NCBI GenBank assembly: GCA_023954715.1
Contig: JAGSHD010000011.1
Coordinates: 107,464-171,463 of the forward strand
Direction of reading: 5' to 3'
Length of the DNA stretch: 64,000 nucleotides
Source: Candidatus Cloacimonadota bacterium
GTDB lineage: Bacteria > Muiribacteriota > UBA6191
Below the pieces are notes generated by a model. It did not search any database and was not told the origin of the DNA. It saw nothing but the letters and a program-made list of their open reading frames with translations. A program made the position numbers and the translations under genes. Numbering within the stretch: the stretch's first letter is position 1; each line of letters starts with the position of its first letter. Below, one piece after another: positions 28,123-36,731 of this stretch.

Positions 28123-29813
28123 GTGAAGAAGATGATAGATTTTTAGAGCTTCAAAACTTACTCGCTGATGCAGGACTTATAGAAAATAGTGATAAAATCG
28201 AGCTAAACTCCAGTGAGTTTGAAGAGCTAGATGAAGAAAATGCTGTTATAAGTAAACCTCGCAAAAAAAAGAAGGTAAAGCCTGCTAAAAAAGCTATAAG
28301 TAGTGCGGATACAATGCCATCTATCGATGATATGATAGCAGGCATGCCCGATGATGATGAAGACGATGTGGATGATATCTACGAGCAGCAAATTAATCAT
28401 GGTGAGGGGCTTGAGAAAGCAAAAGTAAATTTGAGCTTTTCAGAAGACTTAATGGAAGCCTACATGCATGTGGAGCCAGAAGAAAACTACCCTTTAGATC
28501 GTAGGTTTTTTAAAAGGTTCTTTTTGTTTAGAGGTCTACGCTACGGAATAGATTGGGAAGCTGTTGACTCTGTAATTGAGAGCTCTAACCAGATGATGTT
28601 GGTTGATCAAGAAATCATCGCAAGAGGAACGGCTGTTAAACTAGGCCGACCGGCTCAGATTTTAAAATATTTTGAAGAAGTTAAAACATTTAAATTTGTA
28701 GAGGCATCAGCAGAAGAAAAAAAAGACTATTATAAAAAACATCGAATCAACATGGTCAATAAAGGCTTGTTGTTAGCTGAAAAGCTAACAGCGATTCCTG
28801 GTGTAGATGGCATTAATGTAAAGGGTGAGGTTATACCTTCACTTAGTTCAAAAGATGTCATATTCAAGGCTGGAAAAGGCTGTAAACAAGTAGGCAGTCA
28901 AATTTTTGCAGAGATTGATGGACGACCTGCGATCGATGACACGGGCCGAATTGAAGTTGTGCCATTGTATACAGTTTACGGTGATGTGGACTTAAGTGTT
29001 GGTAATTTAGACTTCAATGGTAATATTGAGATCATGGGTGATGTAATGGCTGGGATCACTATAAAAGCTGGTGGAAGCATATTTGTTAAGGGCTCTGTTG
29101 AGTCTTCTATTTTAAATGCAGAAGAAGATATAACCATCAATGGTAGTTTGACAGATCCGACAGCCAAGGGTTTAATTCAAGCAAAAGGAAACTGTAAGCT
29201 TTCACATTGTAACTCAGCAAACATTGAAGTAGGCGGAAATCTATATGTAGATAAGGAGTTAATTAACTCAACTGTTTTTGTGGCAGGTAATCTGAGCTTT
29301 AATAAGTCTCGTGGTGCCATTGTAGGAGGGCGAATCTCAGTTGGTAAAGACGTTGATTTATATAGTTTAGGTTCAAATTTTGGGGTTACGACTATTTTAA
29401 ACGTGGGCCGTGGTGAAGTGATTCGTAGAAAACTGGTACACGTAATTCAGCGTGTAGAAGATTTTTTTAATCAGTTAAGAGTAGTACGACAAGCCAAGAA
29501 AAAGTTTCAATCAGAAGATGGGACGTCGACTATGTCTGAACTAAAAAGAGCACAATTAGGTAAAGCAATTAGCAACAATGAAAGCCGTCTCACCAAAGCT
29601 TTGTTAAATGAGCGAGAAGAAAAAGAAGAACTAGAAAGACAGCTGGGTAGCTTTTCGGCCCATTTTGTAAAAATAAGAAACAAAATTCATGCTGGAGTAC
29701 GTATGTCTATTGGTGGCTGTCAGTTAAACATTGAGAAACGAGACGGCAGAGTAGAATACTACGAAGATGTAAAAACTAAAAAAATTAAAAATCGACCATT
29801 ATCAGAAGGCTAA
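28119..29813 (+). CDS. FapA-family (DUF342) protein
   Basis: This 564-residue cytoplasmic protein begins with an acidic region of about 90 residues holding a basic patch (KPRKKKKVKPAKK) and an Asp-rich stretch (PDDDEDDVDD). The DUF342/FapA core follows, about residues 195-440: LTAIPGVDGINVKGEVI, then right-handed beta-helix repeats such as VYGDVDLSVGNLDFNGNIEI and GSIFVKGSVESSILNAEEDI. A coiled coil (about 445-520) and a small C-terminal domain complete it. The family was described in flagellar assembly and in polarity or surface-polysaccharide contexts, and its exact biochemical role is not settled. No flagellar genes are next to it here. Its start overlaps the pepP stop and the next gene begins 17 bp after it. 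Confidence 0.85.
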   Translation: MSEEDDRFLELQNLLADAGLIENSDKIELNSSEFEELDEENAVISKPRKKKKVKPAKKAISSADTMPSIDDMIAGMPDDDEDDVDDIYEQQINHGEGLEKAKVNLSFSEDLMEAYMHVEPEENYPLDRRFFKRFFLFRGLRYGIDWEAVDSVIESSNQMMLVDQEIIARGTAVKLGRPAQILKYFEEVKTFKFVEASAEEKKDYYKKHRINMVNKGLLLAEKLTAIPGVDGINVKGEVIPSLSSKDVIFKAGKGCKQVGSQIFAEIDGRPAIDDTGRIEVVPLYTVYGDVDLSVGNLDFNGNIEIMGDVMAGITIKAGGSIFVKGSVESSILNAEEDITINGSLTDPTAKGLIQAKGNCKLSHCNSANIEVGGNLYVDKELINSTVFVAGNLSFNKSRGAIVGGRISVGKDVDLYSLGSNFGVTTILNVGRGEVIRRKLVHVIQRVEDFFNQLRVVRQAKKKFQSEDGTSTMSELKRAQLGKAISNNESRLTKALLNEREEKEELERQLGSFSAHFVKIRNKIHAGVRMSIGGCQLNIEKRDGRVEYYEDVKTKKIKNRPLSEG

Positions 29814-29830
29814 ACTTCAGAGGATTTAAT

Positions 29831-31114
29831 ATGAGTAATGAACTAAAAATTGTTAAAGGATTAATCGGTGTAGGTTTATTGAGTTTGTGCTTACAATCAA
29901 ATGATACTACTGTAATGCAAGCGCTATCTACAAAAGCAGTAGTTAAAGCTCCTACACCACCAATGTCATCACCAAAATTCAAGAAAAAAGCATCTGTTGA
30001 AGACAAATTATTAGAAGTGTCTAATTTACAAAAACAATTAGAGACTGAAAAACAGCAGATACAGATTTATGGACAAATGTATCAGCAATATCGAATGATG
30101 CAACAATGGGGAAGAGTTCAAGAAATCACTCAAAAGTATAAACAAGCTCAAGCTCGAATTATGTCTGGAGAGCAAATTCTTAAGGCTAAAGTTGAAGACC
30201 TAAAAGCGTTCATGCCTGAGCTTGAAAAAACAAAAACGAAGAGTGGAATGCAATCTCTAGTGACACTATATTCCTCTATGAAAGAGTATGACGCTCAGTT
30301 TCATCTACTTGGAAAAATGAAAGCTCAATTTGGACTAAGCAATACAGAGCTTTTAGAGTATGCAAAAGTAGCTGGTAAAACCAATCGATATGAAGAAGTG
30401 ATCGCAATCAATTCAGAACTAGAAAAGCTTTTAAAAGGTGAAGAGCTGTCTCCTGTTTTATATGATAAAGCACAAGCTCAATTTTTTTTACATAAGTTTA
30501 AAGAGAGTTTACACTCGATTCATCTTGGTTTGAAGTATAAAAACTACAGACAACAGTTTACAGCTTTAAGAGCCCAAGTTACGTCATGTAGAGATCAGTT
30601 TAAAAAAGAGCTTCGATTTAGATCAAGAGACAAAAACTTACCAATTGTAGAGTTTGAAACCTCAAAAGGTAAAATCGAGATGGTTTTGTTTGAAGATGAT
30701 GCTCCAAATGCTGTAGCCAATTTTATTTTATTAGTGGACAGCGGATATTATAATAAGCAAAAATTTCATAGAGTGATACCACAGTTTATGGTTCAGGGTG
30801 GAGATCCTAACTCTAAAGATGACAATCCAAATAATGATGGATCGGGAGGCCCAGGTTATAAGATTCGTACCCAAATATCTAAAAGACTTCATTTTCGTGG
30901 TGTAATGTCTTATGCCAATGCAGGAAAAGACACAGATGGATCTCAATTTTTTATGACCCATAAGCCTACAACTCATTTAAATGGTAAACATGCAGTGTTT
31001 GGGTATATTACTAAGGGGATGGATGTTGTAGATAGTATTCGTCAATATGATGAGTTAATCAAAGCCAAAGTTGTTTATAAACGAGACACAAAATATAAAG
31101 TAAACAAAATTTAA
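29831..31114 (+). CDS. Cyclophilin-type peptidyl-prolyl isomerase with long N-terminal helical region
   Basis: This 427-residue protein follows a good AGAGGA ribosome binding site. A weak hydrophobic N-terminal segment (GLIGVGLLSLCLQ, about 11-23) may be a signal peptide or anchor. A coiled coil and TPR-like helical region follow (about 50-255), then a cyclophilin domain (about 270-420). In the latter, FHRVIPQFMVQGGDP holds the catalytic Arg, and DGSQFFMTHKPTTHLNGKHAVFG matches the active-site strand; as in many bacterial cyclophilins the cyclosporin-binding Trp is not conserved. It should isomerise Xaa-Pro bonds, probably at the inner membrane or in the periplasm. It lies between a FapA-type protein and a repeat lipoprotein in one operon. 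Confidence 0.9.
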   Translation: MSNELKIVKGLIGVGLLSLCLQSNDTTVMQALSTKAVVKAPTPPMSSPKFKKKASVEDKLLEVSNLQKQLETEKQQIQIYGQMYQQYRMMQQWGRVQEITQKYKQAQARIMSGEQILKAKVEDLKAFMPELEKTKTKSGMQSLVTLYSSMKEYDAQFHLLGKMKAQFGLSNTELLEYAKVAGKTNRYEEVIAINSELEKLLKGEELSPVLYDKAQAQFFLHKFKESLHSIHLGLKYKNYRQQFTALRAQVTSCRDQFKKELRFRSRDKNLPIVEFETSKGKIEMVLFEDDAPNAVANFILLVDSGYYNKQKFHRVIPQFMVQGGDPNSKDDNPNNDGSGGPGYKIRTQISKRLHFRGVMSYANAGKDTDGSQFFMTHKPTTHLNGKHAVFGYITKGMDVVDSIRQYDELIKAKVVYKRDTKYKVNKI

Positions 31115-31122
31115 TTTTTACT

Positions 31123-32865
31123 ATGAAAAAAATAGACTTATTCGATGCTCATCTATTTCATTTAGTTGAGCATCACTTAAAAGCAAAAAAGCTTGTATCG
31201 CAAATTTTATTTGTGTTGTTGTTTCTTGTGCTGCTAACAGGATGCAACGAACAAAATCAAACAAAGTTAAGGGTTAGTTTTTCTAATCAAAAAATTCAGC
31301 TGTTGGCTGATCTAAAAGATGCAAATACCTTTCATGGTGAGTTTATCGAAAACTATCGTAGTGGCAAACAAAAAGTTGTAACTCAATTTAAAAATGGTTT
31401 GCTAGATGGTGATTTTACAGTCTATTTCTCAAATGAAGAAATCAAACTAAAGAGATCCTTTGTAAAAGGGGTGTTAGTTGGCGAGTCTTTAGAAAACTAT
31501 CCCGTAGGAAACCCCAAATTTCAAGGAGAGTATTTCCAAGGAAAAAAACATGGAAAACATATTAAATACTTTGAAAATGGTGTAGTTGAATCCAGTACGG
31601 AATTCGACAAAGGACTATTAGATGGAATTTCTGTTGTAAACTTCAAAGAAGGTTATGTAAAAACTTTAAAAAAATATGAACAAGGTCAATTGATCTACGA
31701 AAAAGAGTTTGATTTTCAAGGTATATTAGTTAGTTTCAAAGAAGTAAAAGACAAGAAGCTATTTGATTACAAGATCAAAACAATTCGAAATAATTTCCCC
31801 AAAACAAAAGACAAGTCATGGATGTATGCTGTGGCAACTGCCGGGCCATTTGCAGACAAAAAAGTAGGCTATGAAAAAAAGTGGCATCCAAATTATCAAA
31901 TGAGTGTTGAAAAGAAATGGGATAAAGGTCATTTAATTTATACTAAAAAAATGAACCAACAAGGGGTTTTAATTTATCATCAATTTGAAAAAGATAAATT
32001 AAGACATATTCATACTTGGTATGATAATGGCAAGCAAAAAGAAATCAAATCCTTTGAGGATACAAAACGACATGGAAACTTCAAAAGCTATTATGAAAAT
32101 GGAGTTTTAAAAATTAAAGATCAGTTTCGTCACGGAAAAAGAATTGGATCTTATTTAGAGTATGATGAACAAGGTCAAAAAAGAGTAGAGTTGAATTATG
32201 AGAATGGGCTCAAATCGGGTAGAGCCATTTTATACTATGCAAACTCCAATAAAAAAGAAGATAGAAAGTATAAAGCGGGTAAACTAAATGGACCACAAAC
32301 TCTATATTACTCCAATGGTAAGGTAGAGCAGATTTTATCTTATAAAATGGGTTTAAAAGAGGGAGTTTGGATCTCTTATTATCAGGATACATCAAAAAAG
32401 AGGGCTCAAGTTACTTACAAAAATGACATACAAAATGGTATGGCTTTAAATTACCGTGAAAACGGAAGACTTAAAGATCAAGTAAATTATGTAAATGGTA
32501 AAAAACAAGGAAAATTTGAGAGTTTTGACTCATTAGGAAAACCCCTAGAAACAAGTACTTATCAAATGGATCAACTTCATGGTTTACAAATATTTTACAC
32601 ACCAAACGAAACAGTACTAGAGTCAAGAACCTATAAAATGGGTGTACGCCATGGTTTGTCTCAAAACTTTTATCCTAATGGGCGAGTTTTAAGTAAACAA
32701 ACTTATAGAGAAAACCTGTTGTGGGGTACCAAAGAGATTTTTTATAATAATGGTAGAAAAAAGAAAACTTGCGAATACGTAAAAGGTAAAGAAAGTTTTT
32801 GTAGGTTTTACAAAGCCACTGGTGAAGAGATTTTTGATCCTCAAGAGCAAGCAAAATTAGATTAA
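31123..32865 (+). CDS. Lipoprotein with YwqK/MORN-type repeats
   Basis: This 580-residue protein has about 28 charged residues and then a hydrophobic signal segment ending in a lipobox (LLTGC, Cys41), so it is an exported lipoprotein with an unusually long n-region. The rest is an array of a dozen or so 22-24-residue repeats of the toxin-antitoxin YwqK/MORN_2 type, with recurring YxENGxxKxxxxFKxGxxxGxxxxYYxNG. One interruption (about 205-270) lacks clear repeats. Such repeats form extended beta-sheets and occur in surface and antitoxin-like proteins; no toxin gene is adjacent. No ribosome binding site is visible: the gene starts eight bases after the cyclophilin stop, so coupling is likely. 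An inverted repeat, GATGCTCA / TGAGCATC, lies in codons 8-18. Confidence 0.85.
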   Translation: MKKIDLFDAHLFHLVEHHLKAKKLVSQILFVLLFLVLLTGCNEQNQTKLRVSFSNQKIQLLADLKDANTFHGEFIENYRSGKQKVVTQFKNGLLDGDFTVYFSNEEIKLKRSFVKGVLVGESLENYPVGNPKFQGEYFQGKKHGKHIKYFENGVVESSTEFDKGLLDGISVVNFKEGYVKTLKKYEQGQLIYEKEFDFQGILVSFKEVKDKKLFDYKIKTIRNNFPKTKDKSWMYAVATAGPFADKKVGYEKKWHPNYQMSVEKKWDKGHLIYTKKMNQQGVLIYHQFEKDKLRHIHTWYDNGKQKEIKSFEDTKRHGNFKSYYENGVLKIKDQFRHGKRIGSYLEYDEQGQKRVELNYENGLKSGRAILYYANSNKKEDRKYKAGKLNGPQTLYYSNGKVEQILSYKMGLKEGVWISYYQDTSKKRAQVTYKNDIQNGMALNYRENGRLKDQVNYVNGKKQGKFESFDSLGKPLETSTYQMDQLHGLQIFYTPNETVLESRTYKMGVRHGLSQNFYPNGRVLSKQTYRENLLWGTKEIFYNNGRKKKTCEYVKGKESFCRFYKATGEEIFDPQEQAKLD

Positions 32866-32912
32866 TTATGTAATTTAAAACTGGACAACAGTGATGAGCA
32901 ACTGTAGTAATT

Positions 32913-33668
32913 ATGGTTAAAAAATGTATACTTTTTATTCTGTTGTTCATTGTTTTTGTACCATTAGAGAAGCTGTTCCCGATAAAAAAGCAAAAAGTAT
33001 TTAGAGAGCAGTTTAAAAATGATATGGTTCATTTTTTTATGAATCAAATCTTCATAACTGTAGGCATATTTATTTTTGTGATTCCTTTTTTTATTTTAAG
33101 TAAATTTACGAGTACAGTATTAGCAATCAAGGTTTCGTCTCAACCTCAAATCCTACAGTTGTTTGAAGGAATCATAATCGCAGAGTTCTTTGGATATTGG
33201 ATCCATCGATTGCATCACAAGGTACCGTTTTTATGGAAACTTCATGCGATTCACCATAGTCCAAAAGATTTAGATTGGTTGGCGGCAGTAAGGGTTCATC
33301 CTCTAAATGTCATTTTAAATCGTTTGTTTGCCACGATACCTTTATTATTTTTAGGGTTTTCAAAAGAGTCATTTGGTGGTGCAATCATTTTTATCCAGTT
33401 TTATAGTTTATTTTTTCATGCAAATATTAATATTAGGCTTCATAAGCTTTCTTATTTGATCGGGACACCTGAGTTGCATCGAGTGCATCATAGTAAAGAC
33501 ATAGAAGAGTCCAATTGTAACTTTGGTGGCTTAACGCCAATATTTGATCAAATTTTTGGTACTTTCAAGTTTCCAGATCAATTACCAAAAGAGTATGGAG
33601 TAGAAGAAGACACTCCCACTACCTACATAGCGCAACTAAAATTTCCTTTTCAATCCAAGGATAAGTAG
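32913..33668 (+). CDS. Membrane fatty acid hydroxylase / sterol desaturase family protein
   Basis: This 251-residue membrane protein has about four hydrophobic segments and the histidine boxes of the di-iron fatty acid hydroxylase superfamily: HRLHH, HAIHH followed by DLDWLAAVRVHP, and HANINIRLH and HRVHHS near the C-terminus. Members hydroxylate or desaturate lipids, carotenoids or sterols at the cytoplasmic face of the inner membrane. Substrate cannot be assigned from sequence; bacterial members of this size often act on fatty acyl or isoprenoid lipids. It lies 47 bp after the repeat lipoprotein gene, same strand, and is probably the last gene of the pepP operon. The ribosome binding site is weak. 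Confidence 0.85.
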   Translation: MVKKCILFILLFIVFVPLEKLFPIKKQKVFREQFKNDMVHFFMNQIFITVGIFIFVIPFFILSKFTSTVLAIKVSSQPQILQLFEGIIIAEFFGYWIHRLHHKVPFLWKLHAIHHSPKDLDWLAAVRVHPLNVILNRLFATIPLLFLGFSKESFGGAIIFIQFYSLFFHANINIRLHKLSYLIGTPELHRVHHSKDIEESNCNFGGLTPIFDQIFGTFKFPDQLPKEYGVEEDTPTTYIAQLKFPFQSKDK

Positions 33669-33872
33669 ATAATCTTTTATTCAAATATCTTTGCTTTTTT
33701 GAAACAAATTAAGTTAATGTACGTATAGATTGTTGCTGTAATAAAAAAGCAGCAATTTGTCGTATATTTGTGAAAACGGCTAAGAGTGGGCACTTTCAAG
33801 GTAAAAGCTCGCTGAGTGAATTTAAAGATTATAATATGAACAATTTACAATAAAGTATTCAGGATAAAGTTT

Positions 33873-34853
33873 ATGAAGTTTCTAGTTTTGATGATGTTGG
33901 TATTCAACGCTTTTGCAGTTGAAGGTAATGATAGACAATGGTCTAGCATATACTCACAGTTAAAGTCATCTAATTTTCCTCAAATGGATCCTTATGCAGC
34001 TGAGTATAAAGGAATTGACCCTTTAGTACGCTACCCTGTTGAAAAACAAAACCAAGGCTCTGTCTATTTGGTGGATAATCTTCGTATTAGTAAATTGCAA
34101 GAAGAAATAGGTAAAAAAGATAAAGTAAAGTATGTAAGGGATATTCAGTGGTCGTCGGCTATGATTGATGTCTCAAAGTTACAAAGAGTTAGTGTTGTAT
34201 TTGCAAAAACTCAGATTAACTTGGGTGTGGTAACTCCAAAAACTGGACATGCTCAAATGTTGTTTGAGTTTGGACGTGGAGGCGTAGTAACCAAAGAGGG
34301 TTTTGTTGATACATTAGTCATATCTTATGAAGGAAAAAGAAAAGACGATCAAAACTTTAATCCTTTGGTTGGTTTGTTTAAAGTGTATCCATCGATTTTT
34401 GTTATGAGTACCTTTGAAGATTTATTAGTTAAGATCAGTACTTTTTTTAATGGAATGGAAATCTATGACTTGGATTTGAGTGACTCTCAAAAGAAAGCAT
34501 TGTTAACAAATTATTTAAAAGCGGCTTTGGATACAGAGACATTAAAAAATGAAAGATATCATACAACTAGAAACTCATGTGTAACTAATATGTTTAAATT
34601 GCTTAATTCTGTGTTACCAGAAGGTAAGCAAGTACAAGAGTGGTATCAAGCCTTTGGTTTATACCCAGCAAGAACCCTAGACTCAATTTTACCTGAGCGC
34701 ATGGAAAAGACATTGCGAAAGTTAGACTTAGTAACATTAAAGACCGATATATTTGGCAAAGAGAAATTGCGAGAGTATTACTACGGATTAGTAGAGGTAC
34801 AAAAGAGATATATAAAATCTCCTAGAATTTTTCAAATGATGTATAAAGATTAA
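33873..34853 (+). CDS. Secreted DUF4105-like protein
   Basis: This 326-residue protein has a short signal peptide (MKFLVLMMLVFNAFA) after an AGGATAAA ribosome binding site. The central part (about 100-230) contains GHAQMLFEFG and a later RYHTTRNSCVTNMFKLLN segment. These resemble the His and Asn-Cys regions of DUF4105/Lnb N-terminal periplasmic domains, a group with a permuted papain-like (NlpC/P60-related) appearance. If that is right, Cys in NSCVT would be the nucleophile and His in TGHAQ its partner. The function remains unknown. It is a single gene with a clear terminator. Confidence 0.6.
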   Translation: MKFLVLMMLVFNAFAVEGNDRQWSSIYSQLKSSNFPQMDPYAAEYKGIDPLVRYPVEKQNQGSVYLVDNLRISKLQEEIGKKDKVKYVRDIQWSSAMIDVSKLQRVSVVFAKTQINLGVVTPKTGHAQMLFEFGRGGVVTKEGFVDTLVISYEGKRKDDQNFNPLVGLFKVYPSIFVMSTFEDLLVKISTFFNGMEIYDLDLSDSQKKALLTNYLKAALDTETLKNERYHTTRNSCVTNMFKLLNSVLPEGKQVQEWYQAFGLYPARTLDSILPERMEKTLRKLDLVTLKTDIFGKEKLREYYYGLVEVQKRYIKSPRIFQMMYKD

Positions 34854-34875
34854 AATTATTCATCAAGCAGATATT

Positions 34876-34905
34876 GAGGTCCACAAATTGGGCCTCTTTT
34901 TTTTT
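34876..34905 (+). terminator. Terminator of the DUF4105-like gene
   Basis: GAGGTCC / GGGCCTC form a 7-bp stem with one G-T pair and a 7-base loop, followed by nine T residues, about 20 bp after the stop codon. Confidence 0.85.
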
Positions 34906-34935
34906 GGGCTTAAAAAAATGAAATTATTACTTAGA

Positions 34936-34954
34936 CTTTGGTAAAAGACCAAAG
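34936..34954 (+). promoter_or_regulatory. Perfect hairpin just upstream of the ABC exporter ribosome binding site
   Basis: CTTTGGT / ACCAAAG form a perfect 7-bp stem with an AAAAG loop, ending four bases before the GGAG of the first ABC gene. It could be a repressor operator or an mRNA structure affecting initiation. The position is seen; the function is inferred. Confidence 0.4.
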
Positions 34955-34967
34955 CTATGGAGAAAAT

Positions 34968-36722
34968 ATGAAAACTATAAAATTATTTATAGAGCAATTT
35001 AGTTTAATAAAGAGGCTTTTGCCATACATTCAAAAGCACAAAACAAAGTATTTTGCTGCTTTGCTTTTGTCTTTGGCTTTAACAGTGGTGAGTATCTCAA
35101 AACCATTGATTTTAAAGCTGATTATTGATGAAGCTGTACAGGCAAAGTCAGAAAGCACTTTAATAGCATATTCAGCTTTGTTTGTATTGATGTTGTGTAT
35201 TGGGGTTTTTGGTGGTTACAAGCAATTGGTATTAATGTCTGAGTTTGGCATAGATATGATTAACTCTGTCAAAAGAGATCTCTTTGATCACATATTGAAA
35301 CTCGGATTGCGATTTTTTAACAAACATCAGGTTGGTTGGATCATGTCTCGTATCGAAAGTGATACAGAAGAGTTAAAAAACTTTTGTTCTAGGTTAACGA
35401 TTCACTTATTGATGGATATTTTGAGTTTTGTGGGTGTGTTTTGCATTATGTTTTATTATGATCAGCAGATCGCTGGCATGATTGCTTGTGTATGTGCAGC
35501 TTTATTTTTCATGGTTTTGTTTTTTATAAACTATATGAAGAAAATCTATAATAAAGCTCGTTCTGCTTATGCAACATTGAGTGGTTTTATTGCTGAATAT
35601 GTATGTGCCATTGAAATTATTCAAATGTACGATCAAAAAGAGAAATTAAAGCAATTGTTATCCCAAGTTACTAAGGATCGATATGATATCGAGTTACACT
35701 CTCAAAAACTTGAAAATGGTTTTTGGGGACTGTTTCGATTTTTTACAGAGAGTCTTTTGATTATCATTATCTTATGGGTTGGAATCCCTCAGTTGATGGC
35801 TAAGACCATGTCTCTTGGTAAACTGATTATGTTTTTGGAGTTTTCTGTACAGATGACTCGTCCATTGTTTGCTGTAAGTGAAAACTTTAACAATATCCAA
35901 AGAGCTCTTGTTTCTTTAACACGAGTTTGTGGCTTATTGGACGAGAAACCAGACGTAGATACTGGTGAAAAATTAGAGCAAGCGTTTCATTCTACAATTG
36001 AGTTTAAGGGAGTCGACTTTTTTTACAATGAAGATAAAAAGGTTTTAAAAAACGTAAACTTTAGTATCAACAAAGGAGAAAAGATCGCCTTGGTAGGTCC
36101 ATCGGGTGGTGGTAAGTCTACTATTGCAAGTCTACTCTGTCGGTTTTATGATCCCACCATCGGTGATGTATTGGTTGATGGTAAAAAGTTGAGTGACATT
36201 CATGTTAGCTCCTGGAGAGCGCAATTGGGACTTGTTTTACAAGATGTATTTTTGTTTGGTGGAACCATATTAGATAATTTAAGAGTGTTGGATGATAGTT
36301 TTGAAGTATCCAAGGTGGTTGATGCAGCAAAAAACTTAGGAGCTGACTCTTTTATTTCAAACTTGCCTAATGGATATGAAACAGAGCTAAAAGAAAAAGG
36401 AAAAAACCTCTCTCAAGGAGAGAAGCAATTATTGAGTTTTTCACGAGCCATGACTTTTAATCCTGAGATCTTGGTTTTGGATGAAGCTACTGCTTCTATA
36501 GACCCTCATACTGAGTATTTAATCCAAAAAGGTCTAGATACCCTACTTGAGGGTAGGACGGCTTTAATTATTGCTCATCGATTATCGACTATTAAAAATG
36601 TGGATAAAATTTTGTTTGTTGAAAACGGTGAGATTATTGAGCAAGGCAGTCACATAGAGTTGATTGCACAAAAAGGTAGATATTTTGACATGTTGAATTT
36701 ACAGCTTCAGCAATCAGCATAG
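34968..36722 (+). CDS. ABC exporter half-transporter, catalytic Walker B but altered signature
   Basis: The start at ATG 34968 follows GGAG; an upstream GTG would fall in the hairpin. The 584-residue protein has a six-helix ABC type-1 exporter membrane domain (about 30-315) and an ATPase domain with Walker A GPSGGGKST (377-385), Walker B LVLDE (Glu506 present) and switch His537 in AHRLST. Its signature motif is LSQGE (481-485) instead of LSGGQ. With the next gene, nine bases downstream, it should form a heterodimer of the BmrCD/TM287-288/LmrCD type, exporting drugs, lipids or peptides across the inner membrane using ATP. It supplies the intact Walker B for the active site and the altered signature for the inactive one. 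Confidence 0.9.
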   Translation: MKTIKLFIEQFSLIKRLLPYIQKHKTKYFAALLLSLALTVVSISKPLILKLIIDEAVQAKSESTLIAYSALFVLMLCIGVFGGYKQLVLMSEFGIDMINSVKRDLFDHILKLGLRFFNKHQVGWIMSRIESDTEELKNFCSRLTIHLLMDILSFVGVFCIMFYYDQQIAGMIACVCAALFFMVLFFINYMKKIYNKARSAYATLSGFIAEYVCAIEIIQMYDQKEKLKQLLSQVTKDRYDIELHSQKLENGFWGLFRFFTESLLIIIILWVGIPQLMAKTMSLGKLIMFLEFSVQMTRPLFAVSENFNNIQRALVSLTRVCGLLDEKPDVDTGEKLEQAFHSTIEFKGVDFFYNEDKKVLKNVNFSINKGEKIALVGPSGGGKSTIASLLCRFYDPTIGDVLVDGKKLSDIHVSSWRAQLGLVLQDVFLFGGTILDNLRVLDDSFEVSKVVDAAKNLGADSFISNLPNGYETELKEKGKNLSQGEKQLLSFSRAMTFNPEILVLDEATASIDPHTEYLIQKGLDTLLEGRTALIIAHRLSTIKNVDKILFVENGEIIEQGSHIELIAQKGRYFDMLNLQLQQSA

Positions 36723-36731
36723 GATAAAATT

